60,000 nucleotides of DNA, taken from positions 374,001-434,000 of the forward strand of contig JAQGDQ010000023.1 of the NCBI GenBank assembly GCA_030141605.1, in the 5' to 3' direction. The translations under genes were made by a program, and so were the position numbers. Below the pieces are notes generated by a model, which worked only from the letters and a program-made list of their open reading frames with translations, was not told the DNA's origin and searched no databases. Positions 1-10,165 of this stretch are shown piece after piece. How positions within the stretch are numbered: the first letter of the stretch is position 1; each line of letters begins with the position of its first letter. Source of the DNA: Tubiluchus corallicola. Its lineage: Eukaryota > Priapulida > Priapulimorpha > Priapulimorphida > Tubiluchidae.

Positions 1-2
1 TG

Positions 3-845
3 GACATCTTTCGTACAAACAATTTTCTCATACTGTACATCACGGAACCAAATATGCCAGCAACTGACTATAATACTAATCAGATATCACAAGAATTTAC
101 GCCTCTAAATATACAACTCGAGATCTATTTTGGTGGCATTCCACTTGACTTCAGCAATCAAATAATAGACGGAAATGCCCAACGAGCCTTTCAAGGTTGT
201 TTAAGAAATATCAGATTTAAACAACCGACAGTAGTAAATTTTGATAATGAGGTGCCAAGTGAAATGATGGGCACAAGCAACTGTACAGTGAACGAAACAA
301 CTGGTCTGTATTTTGCAGGCAGTGGAACATCAGTTGTATCAACAACATTCAGCATCGGAACCAGCCTGTCACTCAGTCTCATCATACAACCACAAAATAC
401 CACAACAGGCTTGCTTATGGCTATGATAGGTCCACCAAGAAGCTTTTTCATTCTCAGGACTGTGGAAGGAAATGTGAATTTACTAATCAGCAACAACTTT
501 CAGGAACCCTACAACATAACAGTGAATCTACCAGAAAACTACCTATGCAATGGAGACCGACACAGCATTGCTATGCTGCTAGATATTCAGCTAGTTACGT
601 TGACAGTTGATTCAGATTTGCACGAATTAAAACTTGACAGAGGTTTATCAATTGACAACACACCCAGAAACTTGTACCTTGGTGGTGTGCCATCTAGTGT
701 AACAAAAGACAATCTTCCGGTTGACAGTATTCAAGGATTCACAGGTTGTGTCAGTCGATTACGCATAAATGAACAGCAGATAGATTTATACTCAATGACA
801 AGAGAAGAAGTAAACTTGGGATGTCCACCGGTCACTAGAACTTGA
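3..845 (+). CDS. Laminin-G-domain protein, C-terminal end (laminin alpha-like, partial)
   Basis: Frame 3 is open from the window edge to a TGA at 843-845, giving 280 residues. The gene starts before the window. Two laminin G (LG) units are visible. The first is represented by its C-terminal strands, with LEIYFGGIPLDF followed by a GCLRNIRF cysteine motif. The second is complete, running from GLYFAGSGTSVV through LYLGGVPSS and FTGCVSRLRI to the final NLGCPP. Such domains bind dystroglycan, heparan sulfate or integrins outside the cell. A terminal LG pair ending about ten residues after a Gly-Cys-Pro fits LG4-LG5 of a laminin alpha chain; perlecan, agrin or a neurexin relative are alternatives. 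An NCTVNETT stretch offers N-glycosylation sequons. It lies tail to tail with ZPR1. Confidence in the fold is high, in the exact family moderate. Confidence 0.85.
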   Translation, partial: DIFRTNNFLILYITEPNMPATDYNTNQISQEFTPLNIQLEIYFGGIPLDFSNQIIDGNAQRAFQGCLRNIRFKQPTVVNFDNEVPSEMMGTSNCTVNETTGLYFAGSGTSVVSTTFSIGTSLSLSLIIQPQNTTTGLLMAMIGPPRSFFILRTVEGNVNLLISNNFQEPYNITVNLPENYLCNGDRHSIAMLLDIQLVTLTVDSDLHELKLDRGLSIDNTPRNLYLGGVPSSVTKDNLPVDSIQGFTGCVSRLRINEQQIDLYSMTREEVNLGCPPVTRT

Positions 846-1420
846 TGTGTTTCTGCACAAGGCCACAATATTTATAGGGAACCATTGCAGCAACAAGTGA
901 AGCCCGAAAGGTTCATTGTCTTTGAAAATCAAGCAAACGGTACTAAGTACTGATGTACAGAAGTATGAAATTACAATGTCAATAGAAGTAGCTAAAACCA
1001 AAAGGCAAAGCAAAGAGGCAGTATTGTACACAAAATCATTTCCATTCATCACGAGCAATGACAAAGGCTATTCATAAGTCAAACAACAATTGAAAAACAG
1101 CCACTAACATGTTCAATAGTTTCGGAAAAGTTTGATGGCAATCTGACTTGTGTAAGAGTCTGATATTTTTATTTTTAAGCTAATATTTACCCAAACAGAT
1201 TCAGTTTTGTCGGCAAACGTTACGTATGAATAAATTTCAAGATCAACAGTAAACATGATTGGATCCCTACAGTCAAGCAATAGTAATGCCAGAGAATAAA
1301 GAAGAATATGGAAGAATTCCAACATGCAGAAATTATAAAACACATGTAATACATAGCAAAGTGTCTATCATGCTAGGACATAAATAAACTGCCTGGATAT
1401 ATATGCTTTCACAACTCCAA
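846..1420 (+). other. Probable 3' UTR of the laminin-G gene
   Basis: AT-rich non-coding sequence follows the TGA. Candidate polyadenylation signals AATAAA lie near 1211, 1287 and 1383, so the transcript probably ends before about 1420. No exon could be read on the minus strand here. Confidence 0.4.
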
Positions 1421-2112
1421 AGTAACTAGCAAAGTAAACAATTTCTGCAGGACCTAGTAATTCTCGTAAGTGACTTTCCAAGTTATCACTTCAGAAAATG
1501 TCTCAGAACTACATTAACATATGCCTGCAAACAGCTAAATTGTTGTCAATAACTCTAGGAATATCGCAAAGATACGAGACCAAAATGGAAGTTGAAAAGA
1601 ACTTATGATGTCAAACATCAAACTACGATGTAGCACAAAGCTGATCTAAACGAATGAGTTCACTTTAGTAATTTTCGAAACAATTTATGACTATTTTGTT
1701 TTGTAGCATGAAATACAAGTGTAGTTAAGGTAAAGGTGTAGTCATATTTTTGAAATGTACAGATTACAACTGCATGCATTCTCATAAACAACTAATTTTT
1801 GCAGGCCGGGGGGCCAAGGCACTATGCATTATCTCTAGGTAAACGCTTGCCTAATCAACAAATCCTCTACTGTCAACTAGACACTGGCACAGTTTTGAGG
1901 TCTTAGCTCGGACAACATCCTTCAGAAATCAAACTGAAGATCAAAGTATGCTTGTATCAGAATGTAAATAGTTGTTCAACCAACGGCTCTAGTAGTAGTA
2001 ACTTGTATCACCAGGTTATTCATATGAACATGTAGCAACTTGCACTATTTACAGCTACACCAATATTTCGTACAATATGAAATGAAATCAGTAAAAATAA
2101 ACAAATTTTTAC
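1421..2112. other. Non-coding stretch between the laminin-G gene and the last visible ZPR1 exon
   Basis: I see no coding exon, RNA gene or clear repeat. The stretch was read on the minus strand for the second zinc finger of ZPR1, which needs paired Cys-x2-Cys motifs; none is present. Confidence 0.4.
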
Positions 2113-2181
2113 CTCTTCTTTTATGTCTTGTGGAAGCGGTGCAGATGCAGATATTTCACCATTGTCCTCAGCATCACCTTC
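2113..2181 (-). CDS. ZPR1: ZPR1 coding exon 7 (acidic linker)
   Basis: 23 codons, phase 0 to 0, acceptor TTTTCAG and donor GTAAAA. It is rich in Glu/Asp, Ser and Pro (EGDAEDNGEIS...PQDIKEE), as expected of the linker between the two ZPR1 modules. There is no conserved motif, so support comes from splice sites, phase and position. Confidence 0.65.
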
Positions 2182-5100
2182 CTGAAAATATAGTTATAGG
2201 GTTAATTAGTCTGCAGTTTGATGCAACTCGTTTAATCTTTACTGACTAGTACAAGAATAATTTGATGAGTTCAAAACACCCCCAGTACCAACTTTTTGTT
2301 TTAATCAGAATTAAAATTTGTTCATTAAAAACTTTTGTAGAACTTTTGTACACAGCATTTATAATTTAGGTTCTACAATCTGTTCTCTGATATCACATTG
2401 CATATGCAGACCTGCATCCAGAATTTGGATCCCTAATTTTAGAGGCATAATTTAAAACCCTAGTTTGGAAAGAACGACAGCAGTGAGAACTCTCGTCTAT
2501 GAAAGGACAAGTCTCCAGGAGTGTACCGGGGCAGCACAACAAGATTTTATGTTGACTCAAAAAAAATCGACTATCATGACACATAAAGTTAGTTATAACC
2601 CAGATATATAGTTTGACTTTGATGAGAAAAGTTCTGCTTCTTAAAAGCCAATTTTATTAAGCCACTAAAACAAACAGTAGCAACCAAGCTCACAAACTAA
2701 TAGAAAATGAGTTAAATGTTATATATTTTTATGTAGCAACTAGTTAAATAAAGAAAAGTAAAAGCAAAAAAAAATGTGCTGAAAGGTGCACCTTAGCTCG
2801 TGCTCTTAGATTGTGGGTGCCATGGTCGTAAACACCAAAGACCCGACACCGAGTATTGAGCACTTCTGTTGCATATGTAGCTGCCACGTTAATGCGTGTC
2901 CAAATTGTGGATATCAAGGAATGTCAGGCATTCAAGCTTGTCAATATAGTCATCAACGTAATATTTCAGTGTTTAACTTTGACTAATAAAAGATGCTAAA
3001 AATGTTAATATTTTTGTGATCTTTTCTTTAGACTTAAAATGGTTTTCGATATTATTAACAGCACAGGTCATACTATAGTTTTGTACAAATTCCATACCCA
3101 CTCATAATCTCATAACTAGCTTGATCTACAGCCGTACCAACACTGCTCTTTTACTCAGTTAGCTGTCATCCAACCATTTGTCTGCTACAGGCTTCAAGCT
3201 GTCATTACCAGAATATACACAGTTTACTCCAGTACCAGCATGGAAAAATGCTGTTTTTGAAAATTTTGTAACCTCGATATAACGATAAGAAATAGAATGT
3301 TATGCAGTCTAATTCTTTCATGTCAGTTTAATGCCTAATCATAAAAAACTAACTAATTAACTATCTTAAGTTAAAAATAATATTCTACTCACTACTAGTG
3401 CTAGCATTTTGTTTTGCTCCAAATTTCTCATATATTTCTCGATAGTCAAGGCCGGGTCATTTTTAGGAGCTAGGTAGTTTTGAACATAACTGTTCCCGCT
3501 TGGATCATCTAGAACCTATACACAGACAACAGCTCTTAGTTAAAATATTTATAAAATTTTTATTTGGCACAGTTTTGGCTGAGTTGGTAAAACATTCACG
3601 TTTTGTGTAAATGATGCAGGTTCGATATCTAGGCCATATCATTCATAAACCTTGACTGAAACACCTCTACTAGTCCAGTGGCTCATCTTAGAGGGATATT
3701 CTTGATAATGAATCAGGCTCGACTCACACTACAAACAGCTCTTTGAGTAGGCCCTACCTATGAGTGAATACCAACATGGAGTACGCCAAAGTATACAAAA
3801 AAATATTGCACTCGGGAGAAAAATTTAAAAAATTTCAAAAAACACTTTTTTGGTTATAGATGGCCATGACAGAAGTTTTATCTAAAAGTAGTGCACAGTT
3901 TTTGCGCAATCAGGTATCAATAATTATCGACTGACATAAATGCAACACTTGTAAAGTCATCTACAGCCTTACTTCCAATCATGAGATACTGAAATTTATT
4001 GGTCACTAAGTCCTGACTAATTACAAATAACGAATAAATTATTCCAAAAAAGAATGACAGTACCTTGTTTCTGCTACAGAAGCAAACAGAGACAACATCG
4101 AAACAGGCAAAAATTCTTGTTCACATTTTTTGGCACTTTTGCTTTTCCATCAACTATAATAACTCAGAACAATAACTGATTGTTCCGAATGACTACTTTT
4201 TGTAGGATTCCAACTTTGACTTATTCATTAGTGCCAGTTTTACCAAAGTCAAGCCAGTAGATGAAGTTTGGCACATAATATTTAGGAAATAGTCAGTCTT
4301 TAGCATCAACCTATGTGAGTCATGGAGTCATGATTTTTATTTTATTTAGTTTACAATTGGCAGATTGAACATTTACAAAAAGATACTAATTAACAAACTG
4401 CTATAAAATGCGTAATATGACCAAACTAAAAATGTGGCCACACCATGTGGTACAAAACTATTTTTATATCTAGTAGTGTAACAAAGATATAGTCCAAACA
4501 AATTGCAGATACTCGTGTTAACATTTTCAGTTTGAAAATTCCGGCCTTCTGTACAAATACACCTTGTTACATACCAAAGTAAATGGAACACTTTTCCGAC
4601 AATAATCTTCTAGTTTCGAAATGACATTGTCAAGTTGTTCAGCTAAAGATTTGTCAAGAGCCTAAAACAAGTACATGAGCTAGTTAATGGCAGTCTAATT
4701 ACTGACTAATTAATTGTCATAATAGCTCACCTCTTTCACAGAAGAGAATGCAAGTAGATGATGAAATAAGCGCTATCTGGTGGGACACACACACCTTCAT
4801 ATGAATGTAAACATTTCTAGTTACGTTAATTAAGTATTAGTGAAATTTAGGACACTGTTAGAACAAAATACCATTGTCATCACATAAAAACAAATGGAAA
4901 AAGAATGAATGATTTGTCTTCCTTTATTATATACCTCAGTCAAACTTTCCAGCATGCCAGGAAAGCTGCTATTTTTGTGTTTATAACCAAGTGAAAAGCT
5001 AAAGGTCTCTAGAGATATATGCTAAACTGATTTAGAGACCTCCCCCTCGCCCGTGGGCTGACTTTATTTCTACTATGTAAGCTGCCAGTCAAAACTAAAG

Positions 5101-8100
5101 CATCTTAGCTAACTAGCTTTACATTGAAGAAATACCAGCTTATCAATTACTCAGTAGTTAGTTAAAATCACCTGGTAAGCACAGCCCATTTCTACACACA
5201 AGCTTACATATTTAAGTGTCAAATAAATTTAATCAAAATATCTCTGCTCCATTATAGATACAACCGAAAATTATATTAGCTAATATTGAAGCAGCAACTT
5301 GTATAGAAACCATGCGATCCTAAGATTCAACAATACATATCAATAACAAGATTTACATAAGATTAGTATCTGTCAATTAAAATATTGAATTAATATTGTT
5401 AACATTGCCATCATCATCATCATCATCATAATTCAAATCATGTATACATTAATAGTAACATACAGCGAGTCTGGAAAAACTAATATAAAGCCACAGCGTC
5501 AAATTAAAAGCAAAACTAAAATACACACAAGACATGCAATGTTGTTTACAAAAATTAGAAGAATCCAAGATAGATAATAATAAATCAAGTGAACAGAGCC
5601 AATGACAGAGAAAATATTTTTGTAATGCTGACCATAACAACAGAAACCACAGATGATAAAATATCAATTTAATTTTTACTAACCCTTCTTACAGGTTGTT
5701 GCTGTTGTAATCCACTAATTGCCCTCTCCAATATGCCTTCAACAGTGGTCAAAGCTAGATAATATAGGGCATAACATTTAGAAAAGTACAGGCATCAACT
5801 AACAAAATTAAAATTTTCCAAGTATCTTTCTAAAAAACGTAAACACTATTGATAACAATTCCTGATGCTAACCCAACAAAATTAAAAGTTTAAGTGTGTA
5901 ATATTAAGAGCTAGCTATATGTTAATCGTTCCTTTTCTTCTTTTTGATTACTTGCTTTTTGTTCGGAATAAAACTTAAACAGCTTCACTATCAAATCATG
6001 CTGTTAAGCCTTTCAAAACTTTTTTGATACATTATAGTCATACACTTACAAAAATGGCTAGTTACTTTTGAGTTTTGACTTACCCTGTAGGTACCTTATG
6101 ATGGTTTGTTTTTTCTGCTGATAATGGTAGTAGGTAGTTGTTAAAACATGTTAAAACAAATATACAACAGTTTCATTATTGCATATTTACGCTATTCACT
6201 AAGTATGTACGAATTAAAAATTCATTGTTATGCAGTCTAATAAATTATACTACGAAAAAATCGACCACCGACAAGCTGACTAACACCACTAACTATCTAT
6301 TTTTAGTTGGCCACAATGTCACAGTTCAAGTCAAACACCTAGCGTTTGGTTCTCGTGCTGTTGTCTATAGGTCTCAGCCAGAAATTTAAGTGCAACAAAA
6401 ATTTATTGTTTTTGATTCCTTGTTTTCAAGGAACAGCATGTATTTTGTACAGTCATTATGACACAGTGGCATAACGCGGACAGTGGTGTGCGGGCCGTAC
6501 AGGGCGGCCAATACTTTCTGCTAATAAGGCCAGCAATAAAAATATTTCTGTTGCCATCTAGTTGCCTGGGGCAATTTATTTTTATACCACACCCGGCCTC
6601 AAATTTTATATTGCAGTCATATAAAGGCATATTTTTAATTTGAAACGTAAAACACAATAATTATTATAACATCATTGTTTCAGGCGCAGCCATGTTCCTC
6701 TACAACTAACTCTCAGCATTTCTCGTGGAATTGGTGCTCCGTGGTCTTCCTGATTTGATTGCAAATTTTGGTTTACATGATTAAATATCTTTCATATACG
6801 TGTGTATGTAGCGGCCGAACGCATATTACATTTAAGGAAGGAGGCAGTCAATTTGGCTATAGCACAGGGTGGCCAAACCCTTGCTATGATAAAAACAGTA
6901 CTTTTCTAAAACTCTGTCAATTGGAAATTCTAACTTATAGATAAAAAAGGTATAACAGCCACCGAAAAGCATGATCCATTAATTGTACATTATCACTCGA
7001 ATAGAAATCAGTTGGCCATTTCAGCATTATCTTCATGCCATCCACAACAAAATAGATGTTGCATTTTATTAAGAGACTCTAGGCCTATTTAATTTTACTA
7101 AAGCTATCAGGTCTAAGTGGCAGTCCTCTATTTTTCATTTGTATTTTACAGTTTCAGGCCTTTCATTATTAATACCAATTGCATTATTATCAAATTATGT
7201 ATTTAGAGCAGCAATAAAGTTTACATACTTCTTTCCTGATACAATGTGGAATATCCAAATTAATTTCTACTCGAATGCTACCATACAATGAAGGGACAAT
7301 ATTTTTGGTGCTGTTGCAGGTATTTTGTTGTTAAAACTGTTTTGAAATACTAACCGCCTTTTTGAGTATTTGGAGGTATCTCAAAAGAAATTTCAGGTAT
7401 TTGAACAGTACAATAATCGGTCCTCACAATTTGGCGATTTAAGTCCTATAATAGAAAATGTAAAGACAAAGCATCAGAAGTCAATATAAAAAAATTAAAG
7501 AGCTCATGCAATATTTTCTATTAGAATTTAAACTTGACATCTTGCCAAAAAAGAACTACAGCTTAGTTTAGAAATTAAAGAAAAATGACACCAGATAAAA
7601 ATACATGTTTAAAAATATGATGCATCGTGTTTTTACGTATACATCACTATTTTATATATCATGTTATTTTGTTATGTTATGTTGTATAATATAACAATGT
7701 TTTGTTTGTTAGTATTTCAATGAGATTCCAAATAAGTTATTAAAAGCTTATGTATTTCATTAATATAAAATCTGCACACAAGGTTTTTTTTTGTTAAAAA
7801 TCAAACAAATCCTAGAGGAAGAATTTAAATACTCAAAACAAAAATGGCAAAGCAATTAAATTTTACTGACTAATTGATAATCATAATGTTTTAGCAAAAC
7901 CTTTTCATTCTGAATATTAACTGTGATCCGAATTCCATAGTCTTGTATCCTGCCACCTGACTGAATCTCATTGTTTGAATAACCACAATGAGGACAGGAA
8001 AACGAACTAACAATCACGTCTTTAAAATGCGGTATTCGAGTCAAAAGAAGACGAGTGACACCCTGCAATGTACAAGATAATTTTGAAGATAATCTCAAAG

Positions 8101-9306
8101 ATTAGCAATTACAAATTGATGTATTTAACAAGCAAGGTTGAACTTGTAAAACAACCACATGTTCTAATTAGTTTGAACCTCTTCATGATAAACCAATACA
8201 AAGATTTCTAACTGTTGGGCGCCGAGTAACCCACTAGCCGAAGTAGGACAATTGGCCTACATGGACTAGCCCAAGTAGGATGCGTCGTACACGGGTTAGC
8301 CCAAGTAGGCCGTGTCGTACATGGGCTGCCCAAGTAGGACACTAGCGATAGGTCGCGAATTGAGTTGTTAAGCGTCCGTTGTCTTGTTTATGTAATAATA
8401 ATAATAATTAAAAACGTCAATACACGTCGAATAATTTATTATACATCTGATGAAATAAAAGAATTTTATTCTGAGCTGGTTGAACGGACAATATTAAGTT
8501 TGGCTTCGATATTAATATTGTTGAAGTGAAATAAAACCACTTTTTAGGCGATTTCGACATTTGTTTAAGGTATATCATTTTTTATTTTGTCTCGCTGCAC
8601 AGACAGGTGATCCGTTTCACTACTTGTTGGACAAATAAGTGTTTTCTAATAAGTAAATGTTCTAGCGACCTAGGTGCCTTACATGGGCTAGCAAGCCATG
8701 TAAGACAGTTCCCTGCATGTTACAATATTATTGATATTATTAAAACTAATTGTCTTTGCTATTTCTAAAAAGTTAACAATTACCTTTTGGTGTTGTGAAG
8801 GCTTAGCAGCATCTCTCTAATTTTTAAACTTGCAATTATTTCTGTAATAAATGTGTGCATAGTACTGTTTCTCTCTTTAAAGCATTATAAGCATTAGATA
8901 CTTTAGTTTAATATGATGATTTTAATGGAGCTAATAATACTATTGATGATACTATTGTAAAAAACACGTTAATTTTGTAAATAGTCATCCATCATTATTA
9001 TAAAGTTAATTTTTCTGTAAAAGAAATTATGTCATCATAATTATTGATTCTTGACAAAAATCACCAGTGCTTTACTTGGGCTGCCCATGTACGACACTAC
9101 TTTTCTGCAAATTTAGCACATGCACTTTACCGGAAGTGTCCTACTTCGGCTAATGGGTTACTCGGCGCCCTACACTAACTTGTGACCAAACATATTACGT
9201 TTTCTTCACAGTTCACGCAAAGGCTCTCAATCTCAGAAATTCCAGTATCTTCCTGGTCTGCACTAAGTTCCTTAAAGACAGGATGCGCTTTAACATCTCC
9301 TTCCAT
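2113..9306 (-). CDS. ZPR1: ZPR1 zinc-finger protein, N-terminal half (seven exons, 3' part not found)
   Basis: ZPR1 is a eukaryotic protein that binds translation elongation factor eEF1A (reported as a folding factor for it) and moves between cytoplasm and nucleus. Exons in transcript order are 9306-9199, 8062-7901, 7445-7355, 5754-5684, 4661-4575, 3515-3393 and 2181-2113. Their phases agree and give 711 nt, 237 codons. The first zinc finger is intact: Cys-x2-Cys in SLCVNC, 25 residues, then Cys-x2-Cys in SCPHC, matching the family's CX2C-X25-CX2C spacing. Downstream hallmarks are NNEIQSGGRIQDYG, ALTTVEGILERAISGL and DDPSGNSYVQN. The start is fixed by an in-frame stop 21 nt upstream in the same exon. 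The last visible exon is an acidic linker; the second zinc finger and second DDPxGNS-type module are absent. The seventh exon shows little conservation, so its assignment rests on phase and splice sites. Confidence 0.93.
3393..3515 (-). CDS. ZPR1: ZPR1 coding exon 6
   Basis: 41 codons, beginning VLDDPSGNSYVQN. The donor is taken as GTGAGT at 3392-3387; a GTAGTG three bases earlier would remove one Val without changing the frame. Confidence 0.88.
3560..3800 (+). repeat. tRNA-derived SINE-like element in a ZPR1 intron
   Basis: TTGGCTGAGTTGGTAAAAC (about 3567-3586) resembles a tRNA D arm or Pol III A box, and GGTTCGATATC (about 3620-3630) resembles a B box about 45 bases on. The cloverleaf is poor, so this is a SINE head rather than a tRNA gene. 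The end of the element is not defined. Confidence 0.45.
4575..4661 (-). CDS. ZPR1: ZPR1 coding exon 5
   Basis: 29 codons, acceptor GTTTTAG, donor GTATGT. It encodes a helical segment ending SVPFTL, which in family members directly precedes the DDPSGNS motif; exon 6 supplies that motif. Confidence 0.9.
5409..5429 (+). repeat. (CAT)n microsatellite
   Basis: About seven CAT/ATC units in a ZPR1 intron. Confidence 0.8.
5684..5754 (-). CDS. ZPR1: ZPR1 coding exon 4
   Basis: 71 nt, phase 1 to 0, donor GTTAGT. It encodes ALTTVEGILERAISGL followed by a Gln-rich segment. Confidence 0.92.
6470..6610. repeat. GC-rich transposon-like patch in a ZPR1 intron
   Basis: A CAGTGGCATAACG start followed by GC-rich sequence (GCGGGCC, GGGCGGCC) stands out from the AT-rich intron and resembles the CAGTGGCGTACC patch at 55.08 kb. 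No matching right end was found. Confidence 0.25.
7355..7445 (-). CDS. ZPR1: ZPR1 coding exon 3
   Basis: 91 nt, phase 0 to 1, acceptor TATTATAG, donor GTTAGT. It encodes RTDYCTVQIPEISFEIPP, matching the family's '(K/R)TDsatv.IPELdFEIP' stretch. Confidence 0.92.
7901..8062 (-). CDS. ZPR1: ZPR1 coding exon 2
   Basis: 54 codons, phase 0 to 0. Acceptor ATTGCAG, donor GTTTTG (weak). It encodes GVTRLLLTRIPHFKDVIVSS followed by the second Cys pair and the conserved QSGGRIQDYGIR stretch. Confidence 0.92.
8217..9170. mobile_element. 954-bp non-autonomous DNA transposon with 34-bp terminal inverted repeats
   Basis: The ends 8217-8250 (GGGCGCCGAGTAACCC...) and 9137-9170 are inverted copies, 33 of 34 bases identical. 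Subterminal repeats of CCCAAGTAGG and GGGCTAGC/GGGCTGCCC lie just inside both ends. There is no transposase-like open frame. The flanks give no clear target-site duplication. It lies in ZPR1 intron 1, and the near-identical ends suggest fairly recent activity. A diverged partial copy of the interior is at 12.81-13.03 kb. The superfamily cannot be assigned by eye. Confidence 0.85.
9199..9306 (-). CDS. ZPR1: ZPR1 coding exon 1
   Basis: ATG at 9306-9304, 36 codons, donor GTAATA at 9198. It carries the first Cys pair (SLCVNC). The exon begins further upstream, after an acceptor TTTGTTTCAG near 9330, so there is a short 5' UTR piece with an in-frame TGA. Confidence 0.9.
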
Positions 9307-9399
9307 TATTATGCTGTTTGTCTGTCAACCCTGAAACAAATTTGATTTTCTTTAAAAATAACATTTTATCAATTACAGGTAGTCCGGTACAATTATGTG

Positions 9400-9620
9400 C
9401 TATAATAAACACTGCCATTCGTGTGGTACATAATAGCTTCTGATAGGTCGCACACGTCGGATCAACTTTTCCCAGTCGCACATCTTTTTGCCTTTTGCTT
9501 GATGCCCATCTATTTTGGATTTATCCGAAAGGTCGACCATTTTGGAAGACCGGGCAGCCTTCTCCGGTAGTCCGATCAACGGCAGGGGAGTTAAAACTAT
9601 ACCGGTAGCCTACCAAAAAT
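9400..9620 (-). promoter_or_regulatory. Probable ZPR1 5' UTR exon and promoter, with upstream ORF
   Basis: This stretch has more CpG than its surroundings and lies about 100-300 bp upstream of the ZPR1 start exon, which begins with a splice acceptor. On the minus strand an ATG at 9540-9538 opens a 46-codon frame (MVDLSDKSKIDGHQAKGKK...). It cannot be joined in frame to ZPR1 because every frame of the next exon is stopped or misses the ATG. It may be an upstream ORF in the leader. The first donor site is undecided. Confidence 0.35.
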
Positions 9621-10160
9621 GTCAATATAAATACTTACTATTTAATAGAAAAGATCTGCATTGACTAGAAGAACATACAGCTGTTAATCAGGCCAACATT
9701 ACTACCTTCCTCAAAACAGCTAGAGCACTGCAAAAAGACTTTGTTCTACTTCTAAACAATGCCCGAAGTAGTCAAAATGACAAATGTCCCCTATGACAAA
9801 AAGCATAACGGATAATTGCATTTTCTGAGAATGTGCATGCGGGACGAATAATTGATCGACATAAGTAATAGACGAACTCTTCAAAAAATTACTCCAGGGC
9901 CCAAGGCAAGCTATACCTATACTTCTAAGATTACTGCACCCCATAAGGCGTCTTAATTGAAAAAAACGTTAATGTAAACAAACATTTGCGCAAAGATTGC
10001 AAACAATTATTTAATGTAAATAAGCAATATCAATGACTAAGGTAGTGCAACTTGCAAGTTTCTGTACAAAACCATAATTGCGATTGCGATACTCGACTCT
10101 CTCCACCTATCAGAGGCGGGCACCTTTATAGGGTGCAAAGTCTTTTCTTCTTTAACGCTG
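9621..10160. other. Intergenic stretch, nothing recognised
   Basis: No convincing exon, RNA gene or repeat boundary on either strand. Confidence 0.4.
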
Positions 10161-10165
10161 ATCTT

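Larger units (their letters stand above)
2182..7900 (-). other. ZPR1: ZPR1 introns 2-6
   Basis: AT-rich introns at 2182-3392, 3516-4574, 4662-5683, 5755-7354 and 7446-7900. Apart from a tRNA-like SINE near 3.57 kb, a short CAT repeat at 5.41 kb and a GC-rich patch near 6.47 kb, I see nothing in them. Confidence 0.7.
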
